A stretch of 64,000 bases of DNA from Streptomyces sp. NBC_00576 (lineage in GTDB: Bacteria; Actinomycetota; Actinomycetes; Streptomycetales; Streptomycetaceae): positions 5,828,001 through 5,892,000 of the forward strand of contig NZ_CP107780.1 of assembly GCF_036345175.1 (NCBI RefSeq), read 5' to 3'. The notes beneath the pieces are model-generated. The model had not been told where the DNA came from. It was given only the letters and a program-made list of their open reading frames with translations, and did not search any database. The position numbers and the translations under genes were made by a program. Below are positions 51,750 to 60,901 of this stretch, piece by piece (within the stretch, counting starts at the first letter, position 1; every line of letters begins with the position of its first letter).

Positions 51750-53501
51750 TCAGGTCGTGGGGGCGTTGACCGCCCAGTCCCCCGCCGGCAGCGACTCCGT
51801 GCCGTCCGCCGCCACAGCCTTCACCCAGTAGTAGGACGTCGTGCCGGGCTTCGAGGCGGTGTCGACGTAGACGGTGGCCGTCTTGCCGAGGGCGGCGATC
51901 CTCTCGTAGGCCGAAGCCGCCGCGTTCCAGCGGTAGACGCGGTAACCACTCGCTGCCTGCGGGGAGTTGGCGTCGAGGCCGCTCCAGAAGATCTGGTTGG
52001 CCCTGTTGCCCTCCGCGGGGACCGCGGTCACGTGCAGGGGTGAGCCGGGCGGGGTCGCCACGCTCGGGGTGGTGTTCAGCTCCGTGGCCACGACCGTGGG
52101 GGCGGAGCCGGTCTCCGTGTAGACCGAGTTCCAGGCGCGGTCGAGGGCGTCGACGAAGAAGCAGGCCTGTTCGCCGTTCGGGCGGGTGGTGTAGGAGTAC
52201 GAGGTGGTGCCGGCGTTCACGTACTTCAGGAGGCCGGCGGAGCACACCTTCTCGCCGGTCGGGGCGCCCGTGCTGTCCTTGGCGTCCACCAACTCGCCCG
52301 CGTAGACCCCGTACCGCGCGAAGTCCGAGGCCCGGCTCGCGTCCCAGTTCAGCTTGAAGCCGTACTCGGTGGGAGTCGCCTTCAGGCCGGTGACCGCGGG
52401 CGGCGCGGTGTGGTCGTCGTGCGTGCCGTCCACGGTGACGGAACGGGCGGACTCGTTGCCCGCCGCGTCGACCGCCGAGACGCGGTAGCGGTAGACGAGG
52501 TCCTCGGCGACCGAGGTGTCCAGGTAGGAGGCCTTGTTCGGACGGCCGACCTCGAAGAACCTGCCCTGCGCCCCGATCGCCCGGTACACCCGGTAGGACG
52601 TGGCGCCCTCGACCGAACTCCAGTTGACCCGCAGCCCGTTCAGCTCGGACTCGTTGATGACCGTCGGCCCCTGGGGCGCGGCCGGAGCGGTGCGGTCGAC
52701 GGTGACGACGCCCTTGTCCGCCGTACCGCCGGACTCGTTGCCCGCGCGGTCGTAGGCGCGGACCTCGTAGTAGTAACTCGCGCCGGTCACCGGGAGGGTG
52801 GTGTCCGTGTACGAGGTGGAGGTGGTTCTCGCCAGGGGTGTGCCGCCGAACGAACTGCCGTTCAGGCGGCGGTAGATGCGGTAGCCGGCGAGGTCCAGCT
52901 CCTTGTTCTTCGCCCAGGTGAGCTTGGCCCTGCCGGTGGACTTGTCGTACGCCACCGCAGCGCCGGCCGGGGTGAGCGGCGCCACCCTGTCCACGGTCGC
53001 CGAAGTCCGGGGCGCGTAGGCGAAGTTGACGTTCGCGTTGCCGGTCCAGTTGGCGTAGTCGACGCGCAGGGTGTGCCTGCCGGACGGGATCGTGACGTTG
53101 ACCTTCTTGGTGCGCGTCGACGTGACGTTCTTCCACAGGTCGACCTTGCGCCGGCCGTCGACGTAGACGCGTATGCCATCCTGCGCGACGGCGGTGAGGG
53201 CGAAGGGGCCACCCGAGCCGAAGTCCCGTGTCACCGTCCAGCGGACGCCGAAGCCGTCCTTCGGGAGGCCGCGGGCCGGGGCCTTCGCGCCCCAGTTCTC
53301 GGCGATGGAGGCGTCGCAGTCGGTCCTCTTCGGGGTGCCCGAGAAGGCGGTGTTGCCGAAGAACTGCCGCTTGTAGGCAGGGGAGTTGCAGTTCGCCGCG
53401 GCGGAGGCCGGCGTGGCGGCGACCGCGGTGAGGAGGCCGCCCGCGGTGGCGAGTACGACGGCGGTCGCGGCCGAGGTGGTCGTGCGTCTGGCGATGTTCA
53501 T
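51750..53501 (-). CDS. secreted PA14 + fibronectin type III protein (paralogue 2)
   Basis: The product has 583 residues, signal peptide ending TPASAAA. The PA14-like domain is nearly the same as in paralogue 1 (FFGNTAFSGTPKRTDCDASI, DGRRKVDLWKNVTS). Four Fn3 domains follow (YRIYRRLNGSSFGGTPLAR, YRVYRAIGAQGRFFEVGRPN, YGVYAGELVDAKDS, YRVYRWNAAASAYERIAALG). It ends with YYWVKAVAADGTESLPAGDW. No own promoter is obvious, and it may be read from upstream genes 57 bases away. Confidence 0.87.
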   Translation of the reverse strand: MNIARRTTTSAATAVVLATAGGLLTAVAATPASAAANCNSPAYKRQFFGNTAFSGTPKRTDCDASIAENWGAKAPARGLPKDGFGVRWTVTRDFGSGGPFALTAVAQDGIRVYVDGRRKVDLWKNVTSTRTKKVNVTIPSGRHTLRVDYANWTGNANVNFAYAPRTSATVDRVAPLTPAGAAVAYDKSTGRAKLTWAKNKELDLAGYRIYRRLNGSSFGGTPLARTTSTSYTDTTLPVTGASYYYEVRAYDRAGNESGGTADKGVVTVDRTAPAAPQGPTVINESELNGLRVNWSSVEGATSYRVYRAIGAQGRFFEVGRPNKASYLDTSVAEDLVYRYRVSAVDAAGNESARSVTVDGTHDDHTAPPAVTGLKATPTEYGFKLNWDASRASDFARYGVYAGELVDAKDSTGAPTGEKVCSAGLLKYVNAGTTSYSYTTRPNGEQACFFVDALDRAWNSVYTETGSAPTVVATELNTTPSVATPPGSPLHVTAVPAEGNRANQIFWSGLDANSPQAASGYRVYRWNAAASAYERIAALGKTATVYVDTASKPGTTSYYWVKAVAADGTESLPAGDWAVNAPTT

Positions 53502-53558
53502 ACGACTCTGTGTCCGCTTCTTTCTCTGTCGTGCTCTGTCGTGTGGTCTCGTACGCCG

Positions 53559-55337
53559 TTACGCCGCAGGGGTGTTGACCGCCCAGGCGCCCGCCGGTAC
53601 GGACTCGGTGCCGTCCGCGGCCAGGGTGGTCACCCAGTAGAAGGACGTCGTGCCGCGCGGGGCGTCGGTGTCGTAGTAGTCGGTGATGTCGCTGCCGAGG
53701 TCGGCGATCTTCTCGTACGCCTCGGTGGCGGGGTTCCAGCGGTGGACGCGGTAGCCGGTCGTCTCCTGGGAGGCGGCGCTCCAGGACCAGTCGAGGCGGT
53801 TGCCCTCGTCGCCCTCGCCGCCCGTCGTCGTCAGCTCCAGCGGGGAGCCCTCGGGCGTGGCCACGCCCGGCCTCATGTCGAGCTCGGTGGCCAGTACGAC
53901 CTTGCCCTCACCCGTCCACTTGAAGGAGGAGTTGCCGAAGTCGTCGACGGCGTCGAGGAGGAAGCAGCCCTGCTCGCCGTCCAGGAGGGCGGTGTACTTG
54001 TACGAGTCCGAGACCGCGGTGTACGTGAGCGAGGTCCTGCCGACCGGCAGGTACTCCCTGGCCACCGTCAGGAGGCACTCCTCCGCGCCGTCCTCGTCGT
54101 AGTCGCCCCACGTGCCCCGGTAGAGCCTGTACCACGCGAGGTCCTCGGCCGGGTTCGCGTCCCAGTTCACCTCGAAGCCGTACTCGGTCGGGGTGACGGT
54201 CAGGCCGGTGACAGCGGGCGGCGGGACGTCGTCCCAGAGGCGGCCCATCACGGCCTTGGACCTCCCGGACTCGTTGCCCGCCGCGTCGGCGGACGTCACC
54301 AGGTAGTAGTAGCCCGCGGTCTCCAGAGCCGAGGTGTCCCGGTAGGAGAGCCCGGTCGTGCTGCCGATCCTCGTGTACGTGCCGGGCACGTAGCCGGTGT
54401 CCGTGGACACCTCGGGTGCCCGGTAGACGTGGTACGACGCCGCGCCCTCGACCGCGCTCCAGCCGATGCGCATCCCCTCCGACGCCGTGGCGTCGACGAG
54501 TGTCACGTCCTGGGGCACGCCCGGGGCGACGCGGTCCACGGTGGTGACGGCCAGGTCCGCCGTACCGGCCGACTCGTTGCCGGCCTTGTCGTACGCGCGG
54601 ATCTCGTAGGCGAACTTGTCCCCGGTCAAGGGGAGCGTGGTGTCCGTGTACGAGGTCGCCGTGGTCGTCGCGACGGGCTTGGTGGCGAAGGAACCGATGC
54701 CGGTGCGCCGGTAGACGCGGTAACCCGCGAGGTCCATCTCCTGGCTCTTCGCCCAGGTCAGCTTCGCCTTCCCGGTGGCCTTGTCGTAGGAGACGGAGGG
54801 CGCGGTCGGGACGAGGGGCTTGACCTTGTCGACGGTCGCCGAAGTGCGGGGAGCGTAGGCGAAGTTGACGTTGGCGTTGCCCGTCCAGTTGACGTAGTCG
54901 ATGCGCAGGGTGTGTTTGTGGGCGGGGATGGTGAGGTTGACGGTTTTCTTCTGGGTCGTCGTGACGTTCTTCCAGAGGTTGACCTGGCCCTTGCCGTCTA
55001 TGTAGACGCGGATGCCGTCCTGCGCGGCGACGGTGAGGGCGAAGGGGCCGCCGGACCCGAAGTCCCGCGTCACCGTCCAGCGGACGCCGAAGTTGTCCTT
55101 CGGGAGGCCGGTGGCGGGGGCGTTCGCGCCCCAGTTCTCGGCGATGGAGGCGTCGCAGTCGGTCTTCTTCGGCGTGCCGGAGAAGGTGGTGTTCGCGAAG
55201 AACTGCCGCTGGTAGACGGGCGAAGTGCACGTCGTCGCGGCGGAGGCGGCCGGGGCCGCGGTGCTGAGCAGGGCGCCGGTGGTGGCGAGCACGAGGGCGG
55301 TGGTGGCTGCCTGCGTCGTGCGTCTGGCTGGGTTCAA
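53559..55337 (-). CDS. secreted PA14 + fibronectin type III protein (paralogue 3)
   Basis: TTG at 55337 is chosen because GAAGGATC lies 8 bases upstream and the resulting leader (NPARRTTQAATTALVLATTG) matches its paralogues; 592 residues. PA14-like domain as in paralogue 1, then Fn3 domains with YRVYRRTGIGSFATKPVATT, YHVYRAPEVSTDTGYVPGTY, YRLYRGTWGDYDEDGAEECL and YRVHRWNPATEAYEKIADLG. A Cys pair (EECL...EQGCFL) is specific to this copy. An ECF-like promoter and a 17-bp hairpin lie in its leader. Confidence 0.87.
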   Translation of the reverse strand: MNPARRTTQAATTALVLATTGALLSTAAPAASAATTCTSPVYQRQFFANTTFSGTPKKTDCDASIAENWGANAPATGLPKDNFGVRWTVTRDFGSGGPFALTVAAQDGIRVYIDGKGQVNLWKNVTTTQKKTVNLTIPAHKHTLRIDYVNWTGNANVNFAYAPRTSATVDKVKPLVPTAPSVSYDKATGKAKLTWAKSQEMDLAGYRVYRRTGIGSFATKPVATTTATSYTDTTLPLTGDKFAYEIRAYDKAGNESAGTADLAVTTVDRVAPGVPQDVTLVDATASEGMRIGWSAVEGAASYHVYRAPEVSTDTGYVPGTYTRIGSTTGLSYRDTSALETAGYYYLVTSADAAGNESGRSKAVMGRLWDDVPPPAVTGLTVTPTEYGFEVNWDANPAEDLAWYRLYRGTWGDYDEDGAEECLLTVAREYLPVGRTSLTYTAVSDSYKYTALLDGEQGCFLLDAVDDFGNSSFKWTGEGKVVLATELDMRPGVATPEGSPLELTTTGGEGDEGNRLDWSWSAASQETTGYRVHRWNPATEAYEKIADLGSDITDYYDTDAPRGTTSFYWVTTLAADGTESVPAGAWAVNTPAA

Positions 55338-55350
55338 GGCGATCCTTCGA

Positions 55351-55395
55351 GTCCTGATCGTCAACGGCGAGGAGTGGGCCGTTGACGATCAGGAC
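55351..55395. terminator. hairpin between paralogues 4 and 3
   Basis: A 17-bp perfect stem (GTCCTGATCGTCAACGG at 55351-55367 with 55379-55395) encloses an 11-base loop. It lies just before the paralogue 3 start and overlaps the -10 of its ECF-like promoter. It may end the paralogue 4 transcript or form an attenuator in the paralogue 3 leader. Confidence 0.55.
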
Positions 55396-55422
55396 TTGCG
55401 AAGGTGTGAATTGGTTGTACGG
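55393..55422 (-). promoter_or_regulatory. ECF-sigma-like promoter before paralogue 3
   Basis: On the minus strand CCGTACAAC (55422-55414) is followed by 18 bases and GTC (55395-55393). Flanking bases AGTCCTGATC are also shared with the paralogue 4 promoter. Confidence 0.5.
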
Positions 55423-55494
55423 CTGTTGTGATTTTGTTCGAGAGGTAAGAGAGGTCAAGAGGGGTGAGGGAGGGGTGAGCGGGACTCGTGGGGA

Positions 55495-57474
55495 TCAGGC
55501 GACCAGGAACCTGATTCTGAGTGTGCGGCCTCCGCGGCCGTAGTAGTCGACCGCCTCGACATCGAAGGTGAAGGTGCCGGAATCGGGCGGCGTCCAGGTG
55601 ATCCTGCTGTCCGTGGTGCTCGTCACGCCGGTGTCGCTGGAGAACCTGTAGGTGTAGCCGCCGATCAGTCGCTCCGGGTTCGGAGTCAGGGTGACGGTGA
55701 GCGGGAGACCGGCACGGCCACGCGCCACGCAGCTGCCCGAGCTGCATATCTCGTACGGGGCGGACAGTTCGGCTGTCGGAGGCTTGGGCGAGGTCTGTGT
55801 GGCCGGCGTCGCCCGGTCCACAGTGATCGCTTCCGAGGGAACCGACTCGTTGCCGTACCTGTCCAGTACGACCAGGTAGTAGGAGGCGGGCCCGACCGGG
55901 GCCGTCCGGTCGTCGTAGCGGTTTGCCCTCACCGCGAGGTCGTTGATGCGGGTCCACGCCTCGGACGTACCGACACGGCGATAGATCCGGTAGCCGAAGT
56001 GGCCGCTGTCCCCCGAGTAGACCCAGGTGAGCTGGGTGTCACTGTCGCGGAGGGTTTCCGTCAGGCCCGTGGGCGCCGCCGACTCCCCAGGCGCCGGGCG
56101 GGTCGCCGTCGCCGTCTCCGACACCGGGGAGACGTTCCCGTACGCGTCGACCGCCTGGATGCTGTAGGTGACCGGGACGCCGTCCTCCGTGCGTATGTCG
56201 TTGAAGGACGTCCCGATGACGGTGTCCGGGCCGTCGGCGTCGGACTGACCCTCGGTGGACGCCCACACCTGGTAGTACTCCACGTCGGCCGAGGACGCCT
56301 CCCAGCGGACCGCGTTGCCCGCCGTGGTGCCCGTCGCCGTCAGGCCCGTGACCTGGGCGGGTGCCGTGGTGTCGGGCTCGCCGGGGTCGACGGTCGTGGA
56401 CGGGACGGACTCGTTGCCCAGCTTGTCGACGGCCGTGACCCGGTAGTACGCGCGCTGCCTGATGTCGCCCGTGAGGTCGGTGTAGGAGGTGTCGCCGAGC
56501 GAGCCGGCGAGCAGACGATACGGGCCCTGGGGTGCTGTCGCCCGGTAGACCCGGTACGACTCCCCATCGCCGACCGCCTTCCAGTCGAGCCGCAGAGTCG
56601 ACGCCCCCACGCTCACCTCGACCTCGGTGACCTGGCCCGGAGGCGTCTTGTCGACCGTCGTCACGGTCAGGTCGGCGGTGCCCGTGGACTGGTTGCCGGC
56701 CTTGTCGTGGGCGCGGACCTCGTAGGCGTACGTCTGGCCGGTCTTGGGGAGCGTGGAGTCCGTGTACGTGGTGGCGGTGGTCGTAGCGAGGGCGGTGGCG
56801 CCGAACGACGTGCCGTTCAGGCGGCGGTAGACCTTGTACCCGGCGAGGTCCATCTCCTTGTTCTTCGCCCAGGTGAGCTTGGTCTTGCCCGTCGTCTTGT
56901 CGTACGTGACGGAGGGCGCCGTCGGGGTGAGGGGTTTGACCTTGTCGACGGTGGCCGAAGTGCGGGGCGTGTAGGCGAAGTTGACGTTGGCGTTGCCGTT
57001 CCAGTTGGCGTAGTCGATGCGGAGGGTGTGTTTGCCGGTGGGGATGGTGAGGTTGACGGTCTTCTTCACCGTCGACGACACGTTCTTCCAGAGGTTGACC
57101 TGGGCCTTGCCGTCGACGTAGACGCGTATCCCGTCCTGGGCGGCTGCCGCCAGGGCGAAGGGGCCGCCAGAGCCGAAGTCCCTCGTCAGCGTCCAGCGGA
57201 CCGAGAAGTTGTCCTTCGGGAGGCCCGTGGCGGGGGCTTTGGCGCCCCAGTTCTCCGCGATCGACGCATCGCAGTCGGTCCGCTTCGCGGTGCCGGAGAA
57301 GGTGGTGTTCGAGAAGAACTGCCGCTTGTAGGCGGGGGAGTCGCAGGTCGTGGCCGCCGACGCGGGCGTGGCGGTGACCGCCGTGAGCAGTCCGGCGGCG
57401 GTGGCGAGTACGACAGAGGTCGCGGCAGTGGCCCTCGCGGGCCCCCTGGCCGTCGTACGTCTGGCTGAGATCAT
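55495..57474 (-). CDS. secreted PA14 + fibronectin type III protein (paralogue 4)
   Basis: The product has 659 residues, the longest copy and first in the array. Signal peptide ending TPASAA. PA14-like domain (FFSNTTFSGTAKRTDCDASI, VRWTLTRDFGSGGPFALAAA), then about four Fn3 domains (YKVYRRLNGTSFGATALATT, YRVYRATAPQGPYRLLAGSL, YQVWASTEGQSDADGPDTVI, YRIYRRVGTSEAWTRINDLA). A final PKD-like domain has GGYTYRFSSDTGVTSTTDSR, FTFDVEAVDYYGRGGRTLRI and its own Cys pair (EICSSGSCVARG). Large stretches of DNA are nearly identical to paralogues 1-3. Confidence 0.87.
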   Translation of the reverse strand: MISARRTTARGPARATAATSVVLATAAGLLTAVTATPASAATTCDSPAYKRQFFSNTTFSGTAKRTDCDASIAENWGAKAPATGLPKDNFSVRWTLTRDFGSGGPFALAAAAQDGIRVYVDGKAQVNLWKNVSSTVKKTVNLTIPTGKHTLRIDYANWNGNANVNFAYTPRTSATVDKVKPLTPTAPSVTYDKTTGKTKLTWAKNKEMDLAGYKVYRRLNGTSFGATALATTTATTYTDSTLPKTGQTYAYEVRAHDKAGNQSTGTADLTVTTVDKTPPGQVTEVEVSVGASTLRLDWKAVGDGESYRVYRATAPQGPYRLLAGSLGDTSYTDLTGDIRQRAYYRVTAVDKLGNESVPSTTVDPGEPDTTAPAQVTGLTATGTTAGNAVRWEASSADVEYYQVWASTEGQSDADGPDTVIGTSFNDIRTEDGVPVTYSIQAVDAYGNVSPVSETATATRPAPGESAAPTGLTETLRDSDTQLTWVYSGDSGHFGYRIYRRVGTSEAWTRINDLAVRANRYDDRTAPVGPASYYLVVLDRYGNESVPSEAITVDRATPATQTSPKPPTAELSAPYEICSSGSCVARGRAGLPLTVTLTPNPERLIGGYTYRFSSDTGVTSTTDSRITWTPPDSGTFTFDVEAVDYYGRGGRTLRIRFLVA

Positions 57475-57535
57475 TCGGTCCTTCGCATCCGGTCGCGTCC
57501 GTTCGAGAACGGCGGAATGAGCCGCCGATGATCAG

Positions 57536-57565
57536 GACTGGTGAGGGACGCGCTTGGTTGTACGG
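57536..57565 (-). promoter_or_regulatory. ECF-sigma-like promoter before paralogue 4
   Basis: On the minus strand CCGTACAAC (57565-57557) is followed by 18 bases and GTC (57538-57536), about 60 bases before the ATG at 57474. Spacing and flank are the same as at 55.4 kb. Confidence 0.5.
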
Positions 57566-57790
57566 ATGTTGACGTGGTCTCCGTGCACCCGGACCGGGCA
57601 CCTGATGGAGGGTGTGCGCAGGCCGTCTGTGCAGGCTTCCACCACTCCTTCACGTGCGCAGCGGAGTGTGATGTTGCCCTCCCGTTGAGTAGTTCCGCTT
57701 GACGCCCGGGGGCTCGTCGACGTTGGCTTTCGGACACATGGGTCGCACTGCTGCACCCACGTCCCAAAAGCACCTGAAGTGAGCGCCCGA

Positions 57791-58954
57791 ATGTTTCGTC
57801 TGACTCGTCCGGTTCGTCCGACTCGCATGAGTCGTGTGGCTCGTTTGCGTCGTACCGCCATCGCCGTGGCCGCCTCCACGGTCGCGGTATCTCTTGCCGC
57901 GGGCTGCGGCGTACTCGACGCCGATCAGCAGACCGCTGAGGCGACCCCGGCCAAGGGCAACGACATCACGGTGGGGCTGCTGCTTCCGGAGACGGCGAAC
58001 ACTCGGTACGACAAGTTCGACTACCCGATCATCAAGAACAAGGTCGAGTCGCTCACCAACGGCCAGGGCAGGGTCGAGTACGCCAACGCCGGGGCGGACG
58101 CCATCATGCAGGGCCAGCAGCTCCAGAAGATGATCGACAACAAGGTCGACGTCCTCCTCCTCGACGCCGTGGACGCGCACGCCATCGCCGGCGAGGTCAG
58201 GAAGGCCAAGGACGCCGGGATACCGGTCATCGCGTACGACAGGCTGGCCGAGGGCCCCATCGACGCGTACATCTCCTTCGACAACGAACTCGTCGGCGAG
58301 GTGCAGGGACGTTCCCTCCTGGAGGCCCTCGGCGGTGACGTCGACGAGTCCAAGAAGGTCGTCATGATGAACGGGTCGGTGACCGACCCGAACGCCGCGC
58401 AGTTCAAGGAGGGCGCCCTCGCCGAGCTGAACGGCAAGGTGACGATCGCGCAGTCCTTCGACACCAAGGACTGGAAGCCCGAGAACGCCCAGGCGAACAT
58501 GACGAAGGCCATCGCGGCCATCGGCAAGGACAACATCGCCGCCGTCTACTCCGCCAACGACGGCATGGCGGGCGGCATCATCAACGCCCTGCAGGCCGCA
58601 GGCGTCACCAAGCTGCCGCCGATCACCGGGCAGGACGCCGAACTGGCCGCCGTGCAGCGCATCATCTCCGGCGAGCAGTACATGAGCGTCTACAAGTCGT
58701 ACCCGCAGGAGGCCCAGACCGCGGCCGAGATGGCCGTCGCCCGCATCCAGGGCCGCGACATCCAGTTCGACGCCCTCACCCGGGACAAGGTCGACAGCCC
58801 CACGCAGAAGGACGTCCCCGCCCAGCTCGTGAGCGTCGTCGCCCTGACGAAGGCCAACATCAGGAGCACGGTCATCGAGGACGGCATCTACAAGGTGTCC
58901 GACATCTGCACGCAGAAGTTCGAGGACGACTGCGCGGCCCTCGGGCTGAAGTAG
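57791..58954 (+). CDS. sugar ABC transporter substrate-binding lipoprotein (XylF/RbsB-like)
   Basis: From ATG 57791, 387 residues; in-frame starts at 57779 (GTG) and 57827 (ATG) are alternatives. Signal peptide with lipobox SLAAGCG. The periplasmic-binding fold of the pentose class is clear: ITVGLLLPETANTRYDKFDY, MIDNKVDVLLLDAVDAHAIA, IPVIAYDRLAEGPIDAYISF, VVMMNGSVTDPNAAQF, AVYSANDGMAGGIINALQAA and ITGQDAELAAVQRIISGEQY. It resembles XylF. No ATPase or permease gene is adjacent, so it is an orphan binding protein or a sensor. Confidence 0.9.
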   Translation: MFRLTRPVRPTRMSRVARLRRTAIAVAASTVAVSLAAGCGVLDADQQTAEATPAKGNDITVGLLLPETANTRYDKFDYPIIKNKVESLTNGQGRVEYANAGADAIMQGQQLQKMIDNKVDVLLLDAVDAHAIAGEVRKAKDAGIPVIAYDRLAEGPIDAYISFDNELVGEVQGRSLLEALGGDVDESKKVVMMNGSVTDPNAAQFKEGALAELNGKVTIAQSFDTKDWKPENAQANMTKAIAAIGKDNIAAVYSANDGMAGGIINALQAAGVTKLPPITGQDAELAAVQRIISGEQYMSVYKSYPQEAQTAAEMAVARIQGRDIQFDALTRDKVDSPTQKDVPAQLVSVVALTKANIRSTVIEDGIYKVSDICTQKFEDDCAALGLK

Positions 58955-58980
58955 GCGCCCTCCGCCGGCCGGCACGCACG

Positions 58981-59014
58981 CGTACCCCGGGGCACCGACC
59001 CGCCCCGAGGTACG
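58981..59014. terminator. bidirectional terminator
   Basis: Near-perfect stem CGTACCCCGGGGC (58981-58993) with GCCCCGAGGTACG (59002-59014), one mismatch. It sits between the converging substrate-binding and transglutaminase genes. Confidence 0.65.
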
Positions 59015-59054
59015 CACCCCTCGCACACCGCTCGCACGCCCTGTACGGGACGTT

Positions 59055-59963
59055 TCACGCCACCCGCGTGAACTCCACCGTCACCTCCGGCGGCCCACCG
59101 GCCACGCCCCGGTACACGCCCTTGTGCGGTGTCACGTCGTCGTAGTCGCGCCCTCGGCCCACCACCACATGGGACTCGTCGGCGCGCGTCCGGTTCGTCG
59201 GGTCGTAGCCGCACCAGTCGCCCGCCCAGTACTCCACCCAGGCGTGGGACTGGCCCTCCACCGGGCGGTGCAGTTCGGCCTCCCGCTCGGGGTGGAGGTA
59301 GCCGGAGACATAGCGGGTGGGCAGGCCCAGGCCCCGCAGCAGCGCGATCGTCACATGGGCGATGTCCTGGCAGACGCCGGCGCCCTGCTCCCACGCCTCC
59401 GCCGCCGACGTGTTCACGCCCGTCGTACCCGGCAGGTACGACACCCGGTCCGCGACCAGCGCCGACACCGCCGTCGCCGTCCCGTGCGGGTCGAGGCCCG
59501 CCGCCACCTCCCGCGCCCGCTCCACCAGCTCGGGCGGCACCGTCGTACGTACCGTCGTCGTCGCGTACTCCAACAGCCGGGAGTTCGCGGTCCGGTCGGC
59601 CACCTCCGCCCAGCTCGGCGCGGGGGACAAGGGGCCGGGCGGGGCCGTCTCCACCAGGCTCTGCGCGGTGATCGTGAGGTCGGCGTGCGGGTCCATCAGG
59701 TCGAACCCGGTGACCTGTGTGCCCCAGTAGTCCCAGTACGACCAGGTCGGCGTCGTCGGGTTCACGGTGACCCGGGCGTCCAGCGTCGTCTGGCCGGGGA
59801 GCGTCAGCGGGGTCATCCGGACCTCGTTGTGCGAGGAGACCGCCGCCTGCGCGTACGCGACCCGGGTGACGTGCCGGATACGGAGCCGGCGGGTCATCGG
59901 CGCGTTCCCCGCCATACCGCCGCTCGCCCCGCCGTTCGCCCCACCGCTCATGCTGCTGCTCAT
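59055..59963 (-). CDS. transglutaminase-like cysteine protease family protein
   Basis: ATG 59963 (GAAGGAGC upstream) gives 302 residues. After a Gly/Ser/Met-rich leader comes the bacterial N-terminal domain (RLRIRHVTRVAYAQAAVSSH) and a transglutaminase core with the triad Cys in GAGVCQDIAHV, His in SHAWVEYW and Asp in GYDPTNR. Family members are predicted peptidases or amide-forming enzymes. It is the third gene of a coupled operon (4-base overlaps) with alpha-E and ATP-grasp proteins. Confidence 0.9.
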   Translation of the reverse strand: MSSSMSGGANGGASGGMAGNAPMTRRLRIRHVTRVAYAQAAVSSHNEVRMTPLTLPGQTTLDARVTVNPTTPTWSYWDYWGTQVTGFDLMDPHADLTITAQSLVETAPPGPLSPAPSWAEVADRTANSRLLEYATTTVRTTVPPELVERAREVAAGLDPHGTATAVSALVADRVSYLPGTTGVNTSAAEAWEQGAGVCQDIAHVTIALLRGLGLPTRYVSGYLHPEREAELHRPVEGQSHAWVEYWAGDWCGYDPTNRTRADESHVVVGRGRDYDDVTPHKGVYRGVAGGPPEVTVEFTRVA

Positions 59964-60901
59964 ACTGCTCGCGCTCCTTCCTGAGCCCACTCCACGGGCC
60001 CCTGGTACGGGAAGAACCTCTCCGCGACCGCCTCCGCCGACGCCATACAGGCGGTCTGCAAGTCCTTCAGCAGCACCGGGAGTTGGTCCTCCATGGCCGG
60101 CGAGTCCAGGTATTCGAGTCTGGTGCGCAGGCGTCCGATCGGGCGGCGTGCCGGATCCTGGCGCGGGCGGCCCAGAGCCGCGAGGCACTCCTCCGCCGTA
60201 GTCAGCGCGTGCAGTGCCGAGCGCGGGAAGTCCCGGTCCAGGAGCAGGAATTCGGCCACTCTCGGGGTGTCGCCGAAACCGCTGTACACCCGCGCGTACG
60301 CCTCGTCCGCGCCGCTCGCGCTCAGCAGCGTCGGCCAGTCCGGGGCGTGGGCGGCGTCCAACACCCGTACCGACAGCAGCCGTACGGTCATGTCCACCCG
60401 CTCCAGGCTGCGCCCCAGGACGACGAAACGCCAGCTGTCGTCCCGGCTCATGGTGGAGTCCGCGAGGCCGAAGAAGAGGGCCGCCCGACGGCGTACCAGC
60501 TCCAAGTAGGCGTAGGGGCCCGTGCGTCGGGCCGCGAGGCGCTGGTCGGCGAGGGCGTGCCAGGTGGAGTTGAGGCATTCCCACATCTCCGAGGAGACGG
60601 CCTCTCGGGCGCTGCGGGCGTTCAGCCGGGCCGCACCGAGCGCGCCCTCGATCGCGCACGTCGAGCGGGCGTCGAAGGCGAGCTGGTCCAACACCTGCTG
60701 CATGTCCACGGGTTGGCTGCCGGCGTCGACGCCGAGGATGGCGTACAGGCAGCGGCAGGCCGCGTCCTCGTCGCGCCAGGGGTCCTCGAGCAGCCGGTGC
60801 AGATAGGCGTCCAGGATGCGGCTCGTGGCGTCGGCCCGCTCCACGTAACGGCCCGTCCACGTCAGGGCCTCGGCTATCCGGGAGAGGATCACGTCGTTCA
60901 C
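59960..60901 (-). CDS. alpha-E domain protein
   Basis: GTG 60901 overlaps the previous stop; 313 residues, all-helical. Opening motif VNDVILSRIAEALTWTGRYV then ERADATSRILDAYLH is diagnostic of the alpha-E family (COG2307). Its partners here, an ATP-grasp and a transglutaminase, are its constant neighbours in many bacteria. The biochemical role is unknown, perhaps a carrier or scaffold for a peptide-like product. Confidence 0.9.
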   Translation of the reverse strand: MNDVILSRIAEALTWTGRYVERADATSRILDAYLHRLLEDPWRDEDAACRCLYAILGVDAGSQPVDMQQVLDQLAFDARSTCAIEGALGAARLNARSAREAVSSEMWECLNSTWHALADQRLAARRTGPYAYLELVRRRAALFFGLADSTMSRDDSWRFVVLGRSLERVDMTVRLLSVRVLDAAHAPDWPTLLSASGADEAYARVYSGFGDTPRVAEFLLLDRDFPRSALHALTTAEECLAALGRPRQDPARRPIGRLRTRLEYLDSPAMEDQLPVLLKDLQTACMASAEAVAERFFPYQGPVEWAQEGARAV

